Below are positions 6,598-13,255 of a stretch of DNA of 19,391 bases, in pieces. Positions within the stretch are counted from its first letter, which is position 1. Each line of letters begins with the position of its first letter. Made by a program: the position numbers and the translations under genes. The notes below the pieces were generated by a model. That model was not told where the DNA came from, searched no databases, and saw only the letters and a program-made list of their open reading frames with translations. Source of the DNA: Treponema sp. (GTDB lineage: Bacteria; Spirochaetota; Spirochaetia; Treponematales; Treponemataceae); the NCBI GenBank assembly GCA_004554075.1, contig SFOB01000043.1, positions 1 through 19,391 on the forward strand, read 5' to 3'.

Positions 6598-7602
6598 TTG
6601 AATAAAATTCTTGAGCAAGCAAAAAAACTTTATTCTCTTGAGGATTGTAATTTTACTCCGGTATCTGGCCACGAAGGCGGAAGGAATCTGATTGTGATTG
6701 TCAGTCGCGATGGAGAAAAACTATATGTTCTCCGTGCCTCCGCCCTTGGAGACCGAACAGAAAAAGACTATCTTGCTGAAACAGAGTTTGTGCGCTATCT
6801 AGCAGAAAACGGTGCACCTGTAGCGGATGTGATTCCGTCTGTGCAGGGCAGTCTGGTGGAATGCTTGGAAGCTGATGACAAATCAGTGTACGTCAGTCTG
6901 TTTGCCTATGCTAAAGGAATGCTCCTTGCGGATAACGGTTACCGATACCGCGAAGGTGCGCCGTTGAGCGAATATTTCTACAATACCGGCAAAGCCCTCG
7001 GTGCAATCCACAGACTGTCCAAGATATATAAGCCTGTGCATCCCCGCCCGGATTACTTTGACAAATACAACATGACATACCTGGACGGCCTGATTCCGAA
7101 TGAATACAGTGAACTGAAATCAGCAATCGCAAAACGCTTGGACTCATTCCGCTCACTTCCCAAGGACAAAAACTGCTACGGCCTGGTTCACTTTGATTTC
7201 AGCGACGGCAACTACCATATCGACATGGATACGGGCGCAATCACGGTATTCGATTTTGACAACTGCATGAACTGCTGGTACATGTTTGACCTTGCCAATC
7301 TCTGGATTCATAACGAAGGCTGGACAAGGCAGGAACCAGACCCGGGCAAACGTTTTGAAATAATGCAGCAATGCTTCGATATTCAATTGCAGGGCTACAA
7401 GAGCGAAACTGAACTGCCGGAAGAGATGCTGGAAAAACTTCCCCTGTTCATCGATATGGTGCTTATTGAAAACATTGTTGATGAGTTTGAATGCGCCGCC
7501 CGAGAAGGCGAAGAACTTGACTTTGAAGATATTGAAGACGCAGCGGAATGTCTTATTCATGACATTCCATATGCAGGAATTGGAAGTTCTGAAATCAGTT
7601 AG
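6598..7602 (+). CDS. Aminoglycoside-phosphotransferase-fold kinase (APH family)
   Basis: This 334-residue cytoplasmic protein has a choline kinase/APH-type catalytic region: GLVHFDFSDGNYH, giving the Brenner motif His198-x-Asp200-x4-Asn205 (catalytic Asp and metal-binding Asn), and VFDFDN, giving the metal-binding DFD at 219-221. The N-lobe (about 1-100) has the glycine-containing strand pair ending in YVLRAS. The start is TTG, immediately after the preceding stop, supported by GGAGA 8 nt upstream; no closer ATG fits. Family members phosphorylate hydroxyl groups of antibiotics, homoserine, choline or sugars, so an antibiotic substrate is only suggested by the neighbours. The stop codon runs straight into a GC-rich hairpin repeat. 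Confidence 0.88.
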   Translation: MNKILEQAKKLYSLEDCNFTPVSGHEGGRNLIVIVSRDGEKLYVLRASALGDRTEKDYLAETEFVRYLAENGAPVADVIPSVQGSLVECLEADDKSVYVSLFAYAKGMLLADNGYRYREGAPLSEYFYNTGKALGAIHRLSKIYKPVHPRPDYFDKYNMTYLDGLIPNEYSELKSAIAKRLDSFRSLPKDKNCYGLVHFDFSDGNYHIDMDTGAITVFDFDNCMNCWYMFDLANLWIHNEGWTRQEPDPGKRFEIMQQCFDIQLQGYKSETELPEEMLEKLPLFIDMVLIENIVDEFECAAREGEELDFEDIEDAAECLIHDIPYAGIGSSEIS

Positions 7603-7708
7603 CGATTGGAGCCACGCCGAAGGCGGCCACCGCAGCGAAGCGAGGAGGCTGGAGCGAAAGCGGAATGGCGGAAAGCGCGACCGACCGCGAAGCGGGCGGG
7701 AACTGCAA
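7600..7708 (+). repeat. GC-rich mini-hairpin repeat, copy 1 (44-nt core 7665-7708)
   Basis: This stretch is far more GC-rich than its surroundings and made of tiny hairpins closed by GAA or GAAA loops: GCC-GAA-GGC (7616-7624), GCGAAGC (7635-7641), GCGAAAGC (7654-7661), and a longer stem at 7681-7699 (CCG-A-CCGC, GAA loop, GCGG-G-CGG, one A/G mismatch). The 44 nt from 7665 to 7708 recur identically at 8772-8815 in the same orientation. It begins at the kinase stop codon and ends 2 nt before the AAGGAG SD of the next gene. GCGAAGC and GCGAAAGC are known as unusually stable DNA mini-hairpins. It is not a terminator, since no T-tract follows. Confidence 0.85.
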
Positions 7709-7720
7709 AAGGAGATTACT

Positions 7721-8716
7721 ATGGTAATGGATAAAGAGTTTAGAGGAAATGCATATATAATTAAAAACAAAGAAGTATTACTAAACTACAGTGGCGGGTT
7801 TGCAGACTTGGCAAATGAAATCCCGAATACGATCGATACAAGATTTGCGTCTGCGTCCATGAGCAAGACTTTTGTTGCTGTGGGCATCCTTCAATTGATC
7901 GAAGAAGAGAAGCTGGGATTCGAAGATACTATCGGCTCGATTCTGGATTTTGATCTGAAACAGATCGATCCTGACGTTACAGTGAGACAGCTTTTAAATC
8001 ACACTTCTGGTGTTCCTGATTATTTTGATGAATCAGTTATGGATGATTATGAGGCATTGTGGATTGATTATCCCAATTACCGAATCAGACATAACAGGGA
8101 CATGCTTCCCTTGTTTATTGATAAGCCAATGATGTACAACAGGGGCGAGAAGTTTCAGTACAATAATACCGGGTATGTATTGCTGGCTATGATTATTGAA
8201 AAGATTTCGGGGGAGGATTTTGATGTATATCTTAAGCAGAATGTTTTTGACAAATGTGGCATGAGCAATACAGGATATTATTCCTTCGACAAACTCCCTG
8301 CGAAATGTGCGAACAGCTATATCTACTGTCCTGATACAGACGATTACCGTACGAATATATACTCTGTTGGTGCGAAGGGTACGGGTGATGGAGGAGCATT
8401 CGTTACAGTAGAAGACATTGTGAAGTTTTGGGATGGACTTTTAGAGCATAAACTTCTTTCAGAGAAAACGTTAAATCAAATGTTTTCCAAGCAAAGCGGG
8501 GATGGTAAAGACCCGGAAGAAGGATATTATGGTTTAGGAGTGTGGATTATCGACAATCCCAAAGGGCAAGATTACCTGTACATGCAGGGATGCGATGATG
8601 GAGTAAGCGCTATATCTGAATATAATCCCAATAATGGAATGATAACGGTTATGCTCAGTAACTATGGTGATAATGTATGGGCGAGGATGAGAAAAATACG
8701 GGAAGAAATGTATTAG
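7721..8716 (+). CDS. Beta-lactamase-fold serine hydrolase (class C / EstB-like)
   Basis: This 331-residue protein has the penicillin-recognising fold: SxxK as Ser46-Met-Ser-Lys49 (FASASMSKTF), YxN as Tyr147-Asn-Asn149 (QYNNTGY), conserved LLNHTSGVPDY (91-101) and GDGGAFVTVEDIVKFWDGLL (222-241). The third motif, normally HxG or KxG, is degenerate (MQGCDDG, 288-294). There is no signal peptide, so it should stay in the cytoplasm, unlike true periplasmic beta-lactamases. An esterase, amidase or peptidase role is more likely than beta-lactam hydrolysis. The ATG at 7721 has AAGGAG 7 nt upstream. The same frame is open far upstream through the repeat, but that part is not homologous. The gene is bracketed by two direct copies of the GC-rich repeat. 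Confidence 0.88.
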   Translation: MVMDKEFRGNAYIIKNKEVLLNYSGGFADLANEIPNTIDTRFASASMSKTFVAVGILQLIEEEKLGFEDTIGSILDFDLKQIDPDVTVRQLLNHTSGVPDYFDESVMDDYEALWIDYPNYRIRHNRDMLPLFIDKPMMYNRGEKFQYNNTGYVLLAMIIEKISGEDFDVYLKQNVFDKCGMSNTGYYSFDKLPAKCANSYIYCPDTDDYRTNIYSVGAKGTGDGGAFVTVEDIVKFWDGLLEHKLLSEKTLNQMFSKQSGDGKDPEEGYYGLGVWIIDNPKGQDYLYMQGCDDGVSAISEYNPNNGMITVMLSNYGDNVWARMRKIREEMY

Positions 8717-8726
8717 ACTTGGAATC

Positions 8727-8815
8727 CGTTGCGGTTCTCGCAACGAGCACGAACGTGCGAAGTTTCAAGCGATGGCGGAAAGCGCGACCGACCGCGAAGC
8801 GGGCGGGAACTGCAA
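8727..8815 (+). repeat. GC-rich mini-hairpin repeat, copy 2 (44-nt core 8772-8815)
   Basis: The core 8772-8815 is identical to 7665-7708, including the GAA-looped stem (8788-8806). The upstream half differs from copy 1 but is also all hairpins: a 7-bp stem CGTTGCG/CGCAACG (8727-8733, 8739-8745) and GCAC-GAAC-GTGC (8747-8758). It lies after the serine hydrolase gene, in direct orientation to copy 1, 1107 nt apart. As in copy 1, an SD-like AGGAG follows within a few nt. Confidence 0.85.
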
Positions 8816-8846
8816 TTAGGAGTTTATAGGAATAGGAGGTACTGTT

Positions 8847-8906
8847 GTGACAGTTATAAGCAAAACAAAATACGAGGATTTTCTGTATTATGAGATTGTG
8901 CTTTAA
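8847..8906 (+). CDS. Possible 19-residue ORF or truncated gene start
   Basis: A GTG preceded by a perfect AGGAGGT (SD 8835-8839, 7 nt spacing) opens a 19-codon frame (MTVISKTKYEDFLYYEIVL) ending 35 nt before the next kinase gene. It could be the surviving 5' end of a lost gene, given its full-strength SD and natural-looking residues, or a leader peptide for the kinase. No family could be recognised. No attenuator-like stem between it and the kinase was found. Confidence 0.3.
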   Translation: MTVISKTKYEDFLYYEIVL

Positions 8907-8941
8907 TTGGGATTGAAAACGAAAGAAGGGGGATAACTATC

Positions 8942-9895
8942 ATGGATGAAATGATGCTGCTGGATATACTGAAATTGAATTATGGAATCGACTCTCCTTC
9001 TCTGGAATTTTTAAGAGAAGGTGGCAGCCATACCTACATTGTCAACGGAAAGATTAAATATCTGCTTAAGGTTATAGGTTCCGCTTTTTCAGATACGGCA
9101 AGACAGTCAGTAGCAATTATGAGATATCTGGAAAAAAAAGGATTTCCAGTCCCTAAAACAATGCTGACAAAAAGCGGGGAATCCATTTTTGAAACAGAAG
9201 TAGATGGCGAAATGAAGCTGATAGTCCTCATGGAATTTATCGATGGTGATGAGCCGGAGCTGGAATCATGTGCAGCTGAAGTCGGAGCTCTGGTTGGAAG
9301 ATTTCATCAGTTAATGGAGGAATATCCGGTAGAACTTGTTTCGCATGGCAAAGAATTTTTCATTGACCGCTACATCAATTTTCTAAGCAAAAAGAATTAT
9401 CCGCGCATTGCTGAGTATGAAGAATTGGGTGGGCGCCTTTGGGATAAGGTAAAGGCTCTTCCTCAGGGCTTGTGCCATGGCGATCTTCACAGAGGAAATC
9501 TGATACAGAGAGCAGACGATCTTATTTATCTCGTGGATTTTGACACCGCTTGCCGTGCTCCAAAAATGTTTGACCTTATGGTTATGTGTGACATGACGGA
9601 TTATTTTAATCTGAAGCAGGAAGATATAGAGCTTACTAAGGTAGTGTATCGGGAATTTCTTTCGGGATATGTAGGTTATCATAAGTTGAGCCGTGAGGAA
9701 ATTCTTTCTTTTCCGTATTGGGTTGCAATCAGGCATTTTCAATTGCAGGCTACAATTCTTGAGATATATGGAGTGGACTGCATAGATGAAGGGTTTATAG
9801 ATGGTCAGCTTTACTGGCTTAACAAGTGGCAGGATGCAATCCCGGGATTTACAGAGGAGTTGGAGGAAAAAAATTGGCAGAGAAACGGAATATGA
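8942..9895 (+). CDS. Aminoglycoside-phosphotransferase-fold kinase (APH family)
   Basis: This 317-residue cytoplasmic kinase-like protein has the Brenner motif GLCHGDLHRGN (His179, Asp181, Asn186) and the metal-binding YLVDFD (Asp199, Asp201), the full catalytic signature of the APH/choline-kinase superfamily. The N-lobe includes YLLKVIG with a likely ATP-contacting lysine (43), and VLMEFIDGDEPE (95-106) is the hinge. GGGGG lies 9 nt before the ATG. The general build, with a long helical C-lobe, resembles generic phosphotransferase enzyme family members (also fructosamine and homoserine kinase-like), so the substrate is open. The last 22 nt overlap the start of the deaminase-like gene, which is therefore translationally coupled and may act in the same pathway. 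Confidence 0.88.
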   Translation: MDEMMLLDILKLNYGIDSPSLEFLREGGSHTYIVNGKIKYLLKVIGSAFSDTARQSVAIMRYLEKKGFPVPKTMLTKSGESIFETEVDGEMKLIVLMEFIDGDEPELESCAAEVGALVGRFHQLMEEYPVELVSHGKEFFIDRYINFLSKKNYPRIAEYEELGGRLWDKVKALPQGLCHGDLHRGNLIQRADDLIYLVDFDTACRAPKMFDLMVMCDMTDYFNLKQEDIELTKVVYREFLSGYVGYHKLSREEILSFPYWVAIRHFQLQATILEIYGVDCIDEGFIDGQLYWLNKWQDAIPGFTEELEEKNWQRNGI

Positions 9896-10410
9896 TTGAT
9901 ATAAATGAGAAATATATGAAAAGGTGCTACGAATTAGCGATAAACGCAGGTAAAAAAGGGTTTGACACTTTTGGTGCGGTATTGGTTTGTGACGGCAAAA
10001 TTCTGGAAGAAGCTGAGAATACTGCTGATTATAAAAAGAAGATTTTTGGTCATGCAGAATTTAATCTTGTTCATAAATGTGCAAATAAGTATACAGACGA
10101 CATTTTAGAAAAGTCTGTAGTCTACACAAGCTGTGCCCCATGTGAGAGGTGCCTGGCAGCAATAGCCTCACTTGGAGTTCATCAGGTTGTATGTGGGGTT
10201 TCATACAAAGAATTCTGCAAATTACTTCCGTTTGATTATCAGGCCGTAGACAGAGAAGATTTGCTTAAGCAACTTGGATTAGATATGACACTTACTGAAT
10301 CTGTGCTTGAAGATGAAGGTATGCACGTCTTTGAATGGTGGGGCGGAGAATATCGTCCTTTAGACGAGCTTATTGCAGAAATGGATGAGGTAAAACAGAA
10401 AAGTAAATAG
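9874..10410 (+). CDS. Cytidine/deoxycytidylate-deaminase-family protein
   Basis: This zinc-dependent nucleoside or base deaminase has 178 residues. The zinc site is His60-Ala-Glu62 (GHAEFNLV; the Glu is the proton shuttle) and Pro89-Cys90-x-x-Cys93 (SCAPCERC), in the order typical of the superfamily. The PCxxC followed by AAIASLGVHQVVCG resembles guanine deaminase/TadA-like members more than the short cytidine deaminases; the WWGGEY tail is not assigned. TTG at 9874 is chosen because GGAGG (9862-9866) lies 7 nt before it; the ATG at 9892, overlapping the upstream TGA, is the alternative but has no well-spaced SD. Being coupled to an APH-fold kinase, it could belong to nucleoside salvage or to inactivation of a nucleoside antibiotic; the sequence does not decide. 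Confidence 0.82.
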   Translation: MAEKRNMIDINEKYMKRCYELAINAGKKGFDTFGAVLVCDGKILEEAENTADYKKKIFGHAEFNLVHKCANKYTDDILEKSVVYTSCAPCERCLAAIASLGVHQVVCGVSYKEFCKLLPFDYQAVDREDLLKQLGLDMTLTESVLEDEGMHVFEWWGGEYRPLDELIAEMDEVKQKSK

Positions 10411-10477
10411 GCAAATTTCAGTTTTACGTGCTATGGAAACAATAAAGTGTACGAAATTACTTTCTAAGGAGCATTAA

Positions 10478-11029
10478 GTGAATTATCTAAAAATGTTTAA
10501 CAATATGCATCCCGGCTTCTTTGATGATCCGGGCATAACTGGAATGCCAAAAGATTGGGTATTTTCGGAACTGATAATGGATCTGCACAAAGATTCGCCT
10601 CGTGAAATAGTACCGCATTGCCCTGAAAACATTACTTTTGATGAATATAAAGGCGATGTCAGCAGTCTCAGGAAGGCAGTAAATGAAGTAGACGAGGACT
10701 GGGTACAGTATTTTGGAGAATGGAGCAGAGTTTTTTGTGCCTTTGATAAAGATGAGGTAGTTGCATTTTGCATACTAAGCGATCTGGGAATGCAAGATAA
10801 TTTTAAAATCGGCGGACCGGGTTGCGTCGGAACCATTCCAAAGTATCGAGAGAAGGGCATTGGACTCGAGATGGTCAGAAGAGCTACTGTTTTACTGAAA
10901 AAAGAAAAATATGACATTTCATGGATACATTATACCCATATTGAAAACTGGTACAAAAAATTGGGATACGAAACAGTCCTAAAGTGGAATTCTGACGGAA
11001 TTGTTATGGACAAGCAAAATGAAGAATAA
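10478..11029 (+). CDS. GNAT-family acetyltransferase
   Basis: This 183-residue cytoplasmic protein has a GNAT core at about residues 75-180: GEWSRVFCAFDKDEVVAFCIL (strands 2-3), GCVGTIPKYREKGIGLEMV (115-133) with the R-x-K-G-I-G acetyl-CoA loop, and IENWYKKLGYE (155-165) as the C-terminal motif. The first 70 residues are not conserved in an obvious way. The start is GTG, supported by AAGGAG 6 nt upstream. The 67 nt between it and the deaminase contain nothing recognisable. A broken kinase-like reading frame begins inside its last codons. Substrate unknown. Confidence 0.82.
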   Translation: MNYLKMFNNMHPGFFDDPGITGMPKDWVFSELIMDLHKDSPREIVPHCPENITFDEYKGDVSSLRKAVNEVDEDWVQYFGEWSRVFCAFDKDEVVAFCILSDLGMQDNFKIGGPGCVGTIPKYREKGIGLEMVRRATVLLKKEKYDISWIHYTHIENWYKKLGYETVLKWNSDGIVMDKQNEE

Positions 11030-11099
11030 TATTATCATAGCAGGTGTTCCGGAGAACGGAGTAAGTACACATCAAGGTTTATCTTCGCTGGATACTTAG
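11019..11099 (+). pseudogene. Remnant of a P-loop kinase gene (N-terminal stub)
   Basis: An ATG overlapping the end of the GNAT gene opens a 26-codon frame beginning MKNNIIIAGVPENGVST. This closely resembles the first strand and P-loop of small nucleotide or topology-modulation kinases (xxIIIAGVPGxGKST), with the essential GKS lysine replaced by valine. The frame stops at once afterwards. It reads as the start of a decayed kinase gene, joined to the tail of an acetyltransferase. Family match is by eye. Confidence 0.4.
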
Positions 11100-11133
11100 A
11101 GAAGATTATGCAGAGATGCAGAGGAAAAGATAA
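11065..11133 (+). pseudogene. Remnant of a GNAT gene (last ~22 codons)
   Basis: In a different frame, the bases just before the flavin-reductase gene encode VYLRWILREDYAEMQRKR and a stop, the typical end of RimL-type GNATs (compare YGMLREDYMSML at the end of the GNAT at 4364). The 15 nt at 11095-11109 are identical to 4904-4918 in that gene. Nothing of the rest of the gene remains. It overlaps the kinase stub, suggesting a deletion joined two unrelated genes. Confidence 0.5.
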
Positions 11134-11135
11134 AG

Positions 11136-11795
11136 ATGAAATACCAATACAAAGAAATGCCTGAATCTATGAAAGGAACATACGGAGAATTTTCAAAAAA
11201 TTTCGGATTTGATTGGAAAGAATTTGTTATGGGAATACCAACCCCGATGTTTCTTGTCACAACATATAAATCTAACGGGCAGCCAAATGCTACGATGCAG
11301 TCGTGGGCAGGTTTTACGAGTGCGAATCATGGAGGCGGATATTACGTGATTCTATGCAGCGTGAATAAAAGCGGACATCTTTACCAGAGCCTGAATGAAA
11401 AGAAGGTAGCAGTGCTGAATTTCATGTCTTCTGATTTATACAAAGCCTGCATGAAGACGATACAGAACAATCAGTTTGAGAAGGATGAGATAACTTCATC
11501 AGGGCTTACCGTGGAAAAAGCTTCGTGGATAGAAGCTCCGATGGTCGCTGAATGTTTTATGAACCTTGAATGCAAATATGTATGGGAGAAAGAAATTGTT
11601 CCCGGTGATGATCACATTATGATTTGTCTTGAAGTCGTAGGCGGCCATATAGAAAAGGATTATATGGAGGATATGTTCGGAGATAAAGGTGTGCTTTATA
11701 ATGTCCATTATCCGATAAATCCAGAAGCTGTGAAAGAAAAAGGTTGCGATTTTGTAGCTGCACTTAGGAAAGTAAATCAATCCAACGAATATTGA
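11136..11795 (+). CDS. Flavin-reductase-like, FMN-binding split-barrel protein
   Basis: This 219-residue cytoplasmic protein matches the flavin reductase/FMN-binding split barrel. GIPTPMFLVTTYKSNGQPNAT (33-53) matches the opening barrel strands (usual pattern: P.P..LVTT...G..N), then QSWAGFTSANHGGGYYVILCS (55-75), HLYQSLNEKKVAVLNF (81-96) and the late DDHIMICLEVVGGHIE (158-173). Such proteins reduce flavins or act as flavin-dependent oxidoreductases; several detoxify or modify small molecules. GAGG lies about 11 nt before the ATG. The XRE-GyrI regulator that follows 122 nt downstream may sense a compound related to its substrate, which is an inference from proximity. Confidence 0.82.
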   Translation: MKYQYKEMPESMKGTYGEFSKNFGFDWKEFVMGIPTPMFLVTTYKSNGQPNATMQSWAGFTSANHGGGYYVILCSVNKSGHLYQSLNEKKVAVLNFMSSDLYKACMKTIQNNQFEKDEITSSGLTVEKASWIEAPMVAECFMNLECKYVWEKEIVPGDDHIMICLEVVGGHIEKDYMEDMFGDKGVLYNVHYPINPEAVKEKGCDFVAALRKVNQSNEY

Positions 11796-11917
11796 TTATA
11801 TCATTGCAGACGGTTTCTCCCGCAACCTGAAGTTGCACAATCTTTCCAAAAAGCATCTGGCGGTTGGTGGAACTTACAGAGTTTCTTTGTTAATCTATAA
11901 TTCCAAGGAGGCTCGAA
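11776..11917 (+). other. Gap with an unidentified open frame, possible remnant
   Basis: Between the flavin-reductase and XRE-GyrI genes one frame stays open with natural-looking residues (DYIIADGFSRNLKLHNLSKK, then VGGTYRVSLLIYNSKEAR), but it has no start codon and no recognised family. GCAAC-CTGAA-GTTGC near 11822-11836 could form a weak 5-bp stem without a T-tract. It may be the C-terminal end of a lost gene. Confidence 0.25.
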
Positions 11918-12586
11918 ATGAGTTTTGGAAAGAACCTTCAATATTTTAGAAAGCTTAGCGGAAATATGACGCAGGAAGCTCTGGCAGAAAAACTGAACGT
12001 GAGCCGTCAGACAATTTCAAAATGGGAAATAGATGCGGCAAATCCCGAGATGGAAAAGGCGCTTGAAATCTGCAAAATCTTTAACTGTTCCCTGGACAAT
12101 CTTTTCAGGGATGAGATGGATAAACAGAGCGACTCCTATTCCAACCTGCGGCTTGAAGAAGTTCCGGGCTTTCGTTATGTGGAGCATACGGTAATCAGCA
12201 CAGAACCCGAAAGCGATGCGATTGGTAAAATGTACAGGCTTGCAAAAGAAAACGGAATAGAAGCTCCCCGCGTTATCGGCTGGGATTTTCCAAATCTTTC
12301 TCAGGAGCAGATCAACGTTTTTAACATGCACGGATATACAGCGGCTTTGATTCTGCCTGATGGAGTTACACCCGAAGGCTGCAAAATCAAAGAACAGCCT
12401 GCTCATAAATATGCTGCCATTCACGTTGACCATCCATTTGAAAATCCTTTCGTGACAATTCCGGGCGCGTATCAAACACTTGGAGATTTTATGAGAACCA
12501 ATGGCCTTGTTCAGTCAGCCGAGGGCGTTATTCCTTGCTTTGAAACCGATGGCGAGAGTATGGATATTTATATAGCGTGTAAATAA
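11918..12586 (+). CDS. XRE-type HTH regulator with GyrI-like ligand-binding domain
   Basis: This 222-residue cytoplasmic regulator has an N-terminal Cro/C1-type HTH (7-62: LQYFRKLSGNMTQEALAEKL, VSRQTISKWE) and a C-terminal GyrI-like (SHS2) small-molecule-binding domain (about 80-221: LRLEEVPGFRYVEHTVI, AALILPDGVTPEG, YAAIHVDHPFENPFVTIPGAYQTLGDFM). GyrI-like domains are the drug-sensing halves of regulators such as BmrR and Rob; linking one to an XRE HTH is less usual than to MerR or AraC HTHs but occurs. AAGGAGG lies 6 nt before the ATG. It probably regulates itself and neighbours (flavin-reductase upstream, methyltransferase 14 nt downstream). Ligand unknown. Confidence 0.88.
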   Translation: MSFGKNLQYFRKLSGNMTQEALAEKLNVSRQTISKWEIDAANPEMEKALEICKIFNCSLDNLFRDEMDKQSDSYSNLRLEEVPGFRYVEHTVISTEPESDAIGKMYRLAKENGIEAPRVIGWDFPNLSQEQINVFNMHGYTAALILPDGVTPEGCKIKEQPAHKYAAIHVDHPFENPFVTIPGAYQTLGDFMRTNGLVQSAEGVIPCFETDGESMDIYIACK

Positions 12587-12600
12587 TCAGGAGAACTCGC

Positions 12601-13245
12601 ATGACATACTCAAACACAAACGAAAAACTTTATGACGATATCGCGCTTTGGGAAAAAACAGACGGTCGGGATTTATTTCTGGAAATGCCGCTCAAAGAAA
12701 AACAGACGCCAAAGATTTTAGATTTTGGCTACGGCTTTGGAGAACAGTTGTTTGCCCTGGCTAACGCCTATCCCAAGGGCACAATTTTTGGAATCGATGG
12801 AAGCCCCGTCTGCCAGAAGGAAGTTTCAGAAAAAATCGCCCAGAGAAAAATCACCAACATCACGCTCATAAACAAAATGGTAAACGACCTGTCTGATTTT
12901 GCGGACGACTCTCTGGATCTGATTCTCCTTTACGATGCGCTCCATGCCACCAGCAACAAATATATGCTTTACGAAGAATCGCATCGTATCCTTAAAACAG
13001 GCGGCGTCCTTTCAATTCTTCCCGTTCACCTGAGCAACTGGCGTGACAGACAGGGAAAGAAAAAGACCTACACTCCAAAATTGATTCAATCCGAAATCGA
13101 AGAATTCGGTTTTTCCTATGCCGGCACTTGCCAGCAGAAAGGCGTCCACTGGGAAAAATGCCACACCCTCTATTACATCAAAAAAGGCAACATCACCTTT
13201 GACATCCTCGAAAAAGTTGATGTGATGAACTTTGTGAAAAAGTAG
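12601..13245 (+). CDS. Class I SAM-dependent methyltransferase
   Basis: This 214-residue cytoplasmic protein has motif I KILDFGYGFGEQLF (38-51), with Asp66 in IFGIDGSP as the ribose-binding acidic residue, DDSLDLILLYDALHA (102-116) as motifs II/III, and HRILKTGGVLSILP (128-141) closing the core. It is slightly atypical in having FGYGFG in place of the usual GCGTG. CAGGAGA precedes the ATG, and the gene starts 14 nt after the XRE-GyrI regulator, so both are probably in one transcript. The acceptor is unknown. Confidence 0.85.
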   Translation: MTYSNTNEKLYDDIALWEKTDGRDLFLEMPLKEKQTPKILDFGYGFGEQLFALANAYPKGTIFGIDGSPVCQKEVSEKIAQRKITNITLINKMVNDLSDFADDSLDLILLYDALHATSNKYMLYEESHRILKTGGVLSILPVHLSNWRDRQGKKKTYTPKLIQSEIEEFGFSYAGTCQQKGVHWEKCHTLYYIKKGNITFDILEKVDVMNFVKK

Positions 13246-13255
13246 GGGTACCGAC

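Noticed and set aside
7597..7708. Integron attC site
   Set aside because: The GC-rich element has hairpins and lies between genes, but I could not find the paired RYYYAAC and GTTRRRY core boxes, and no integrase is in the window.
7466..7720. An in-frame open extension upstream of the serine hydrolase ATG
   Set aside because: It overlaps the APH-fold kinase in another frame and then runs through the hairpin repeat. It has no homology to the family, and the ATG at 7721 has an ideal SD.
8727..8758. Rho-independent terminator after the serine hydrolase
   Set aside because: The 7-bp stem CGTTGCG/CGCAACG is good but is not followed by a T-run, and it is contiguous with the hairpin repeat.
10411..10477. 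Possible gene or RNA in the gap after the deaminase
   Set aside because: Only the SD of the next gene is recognisable in these 67 bases.
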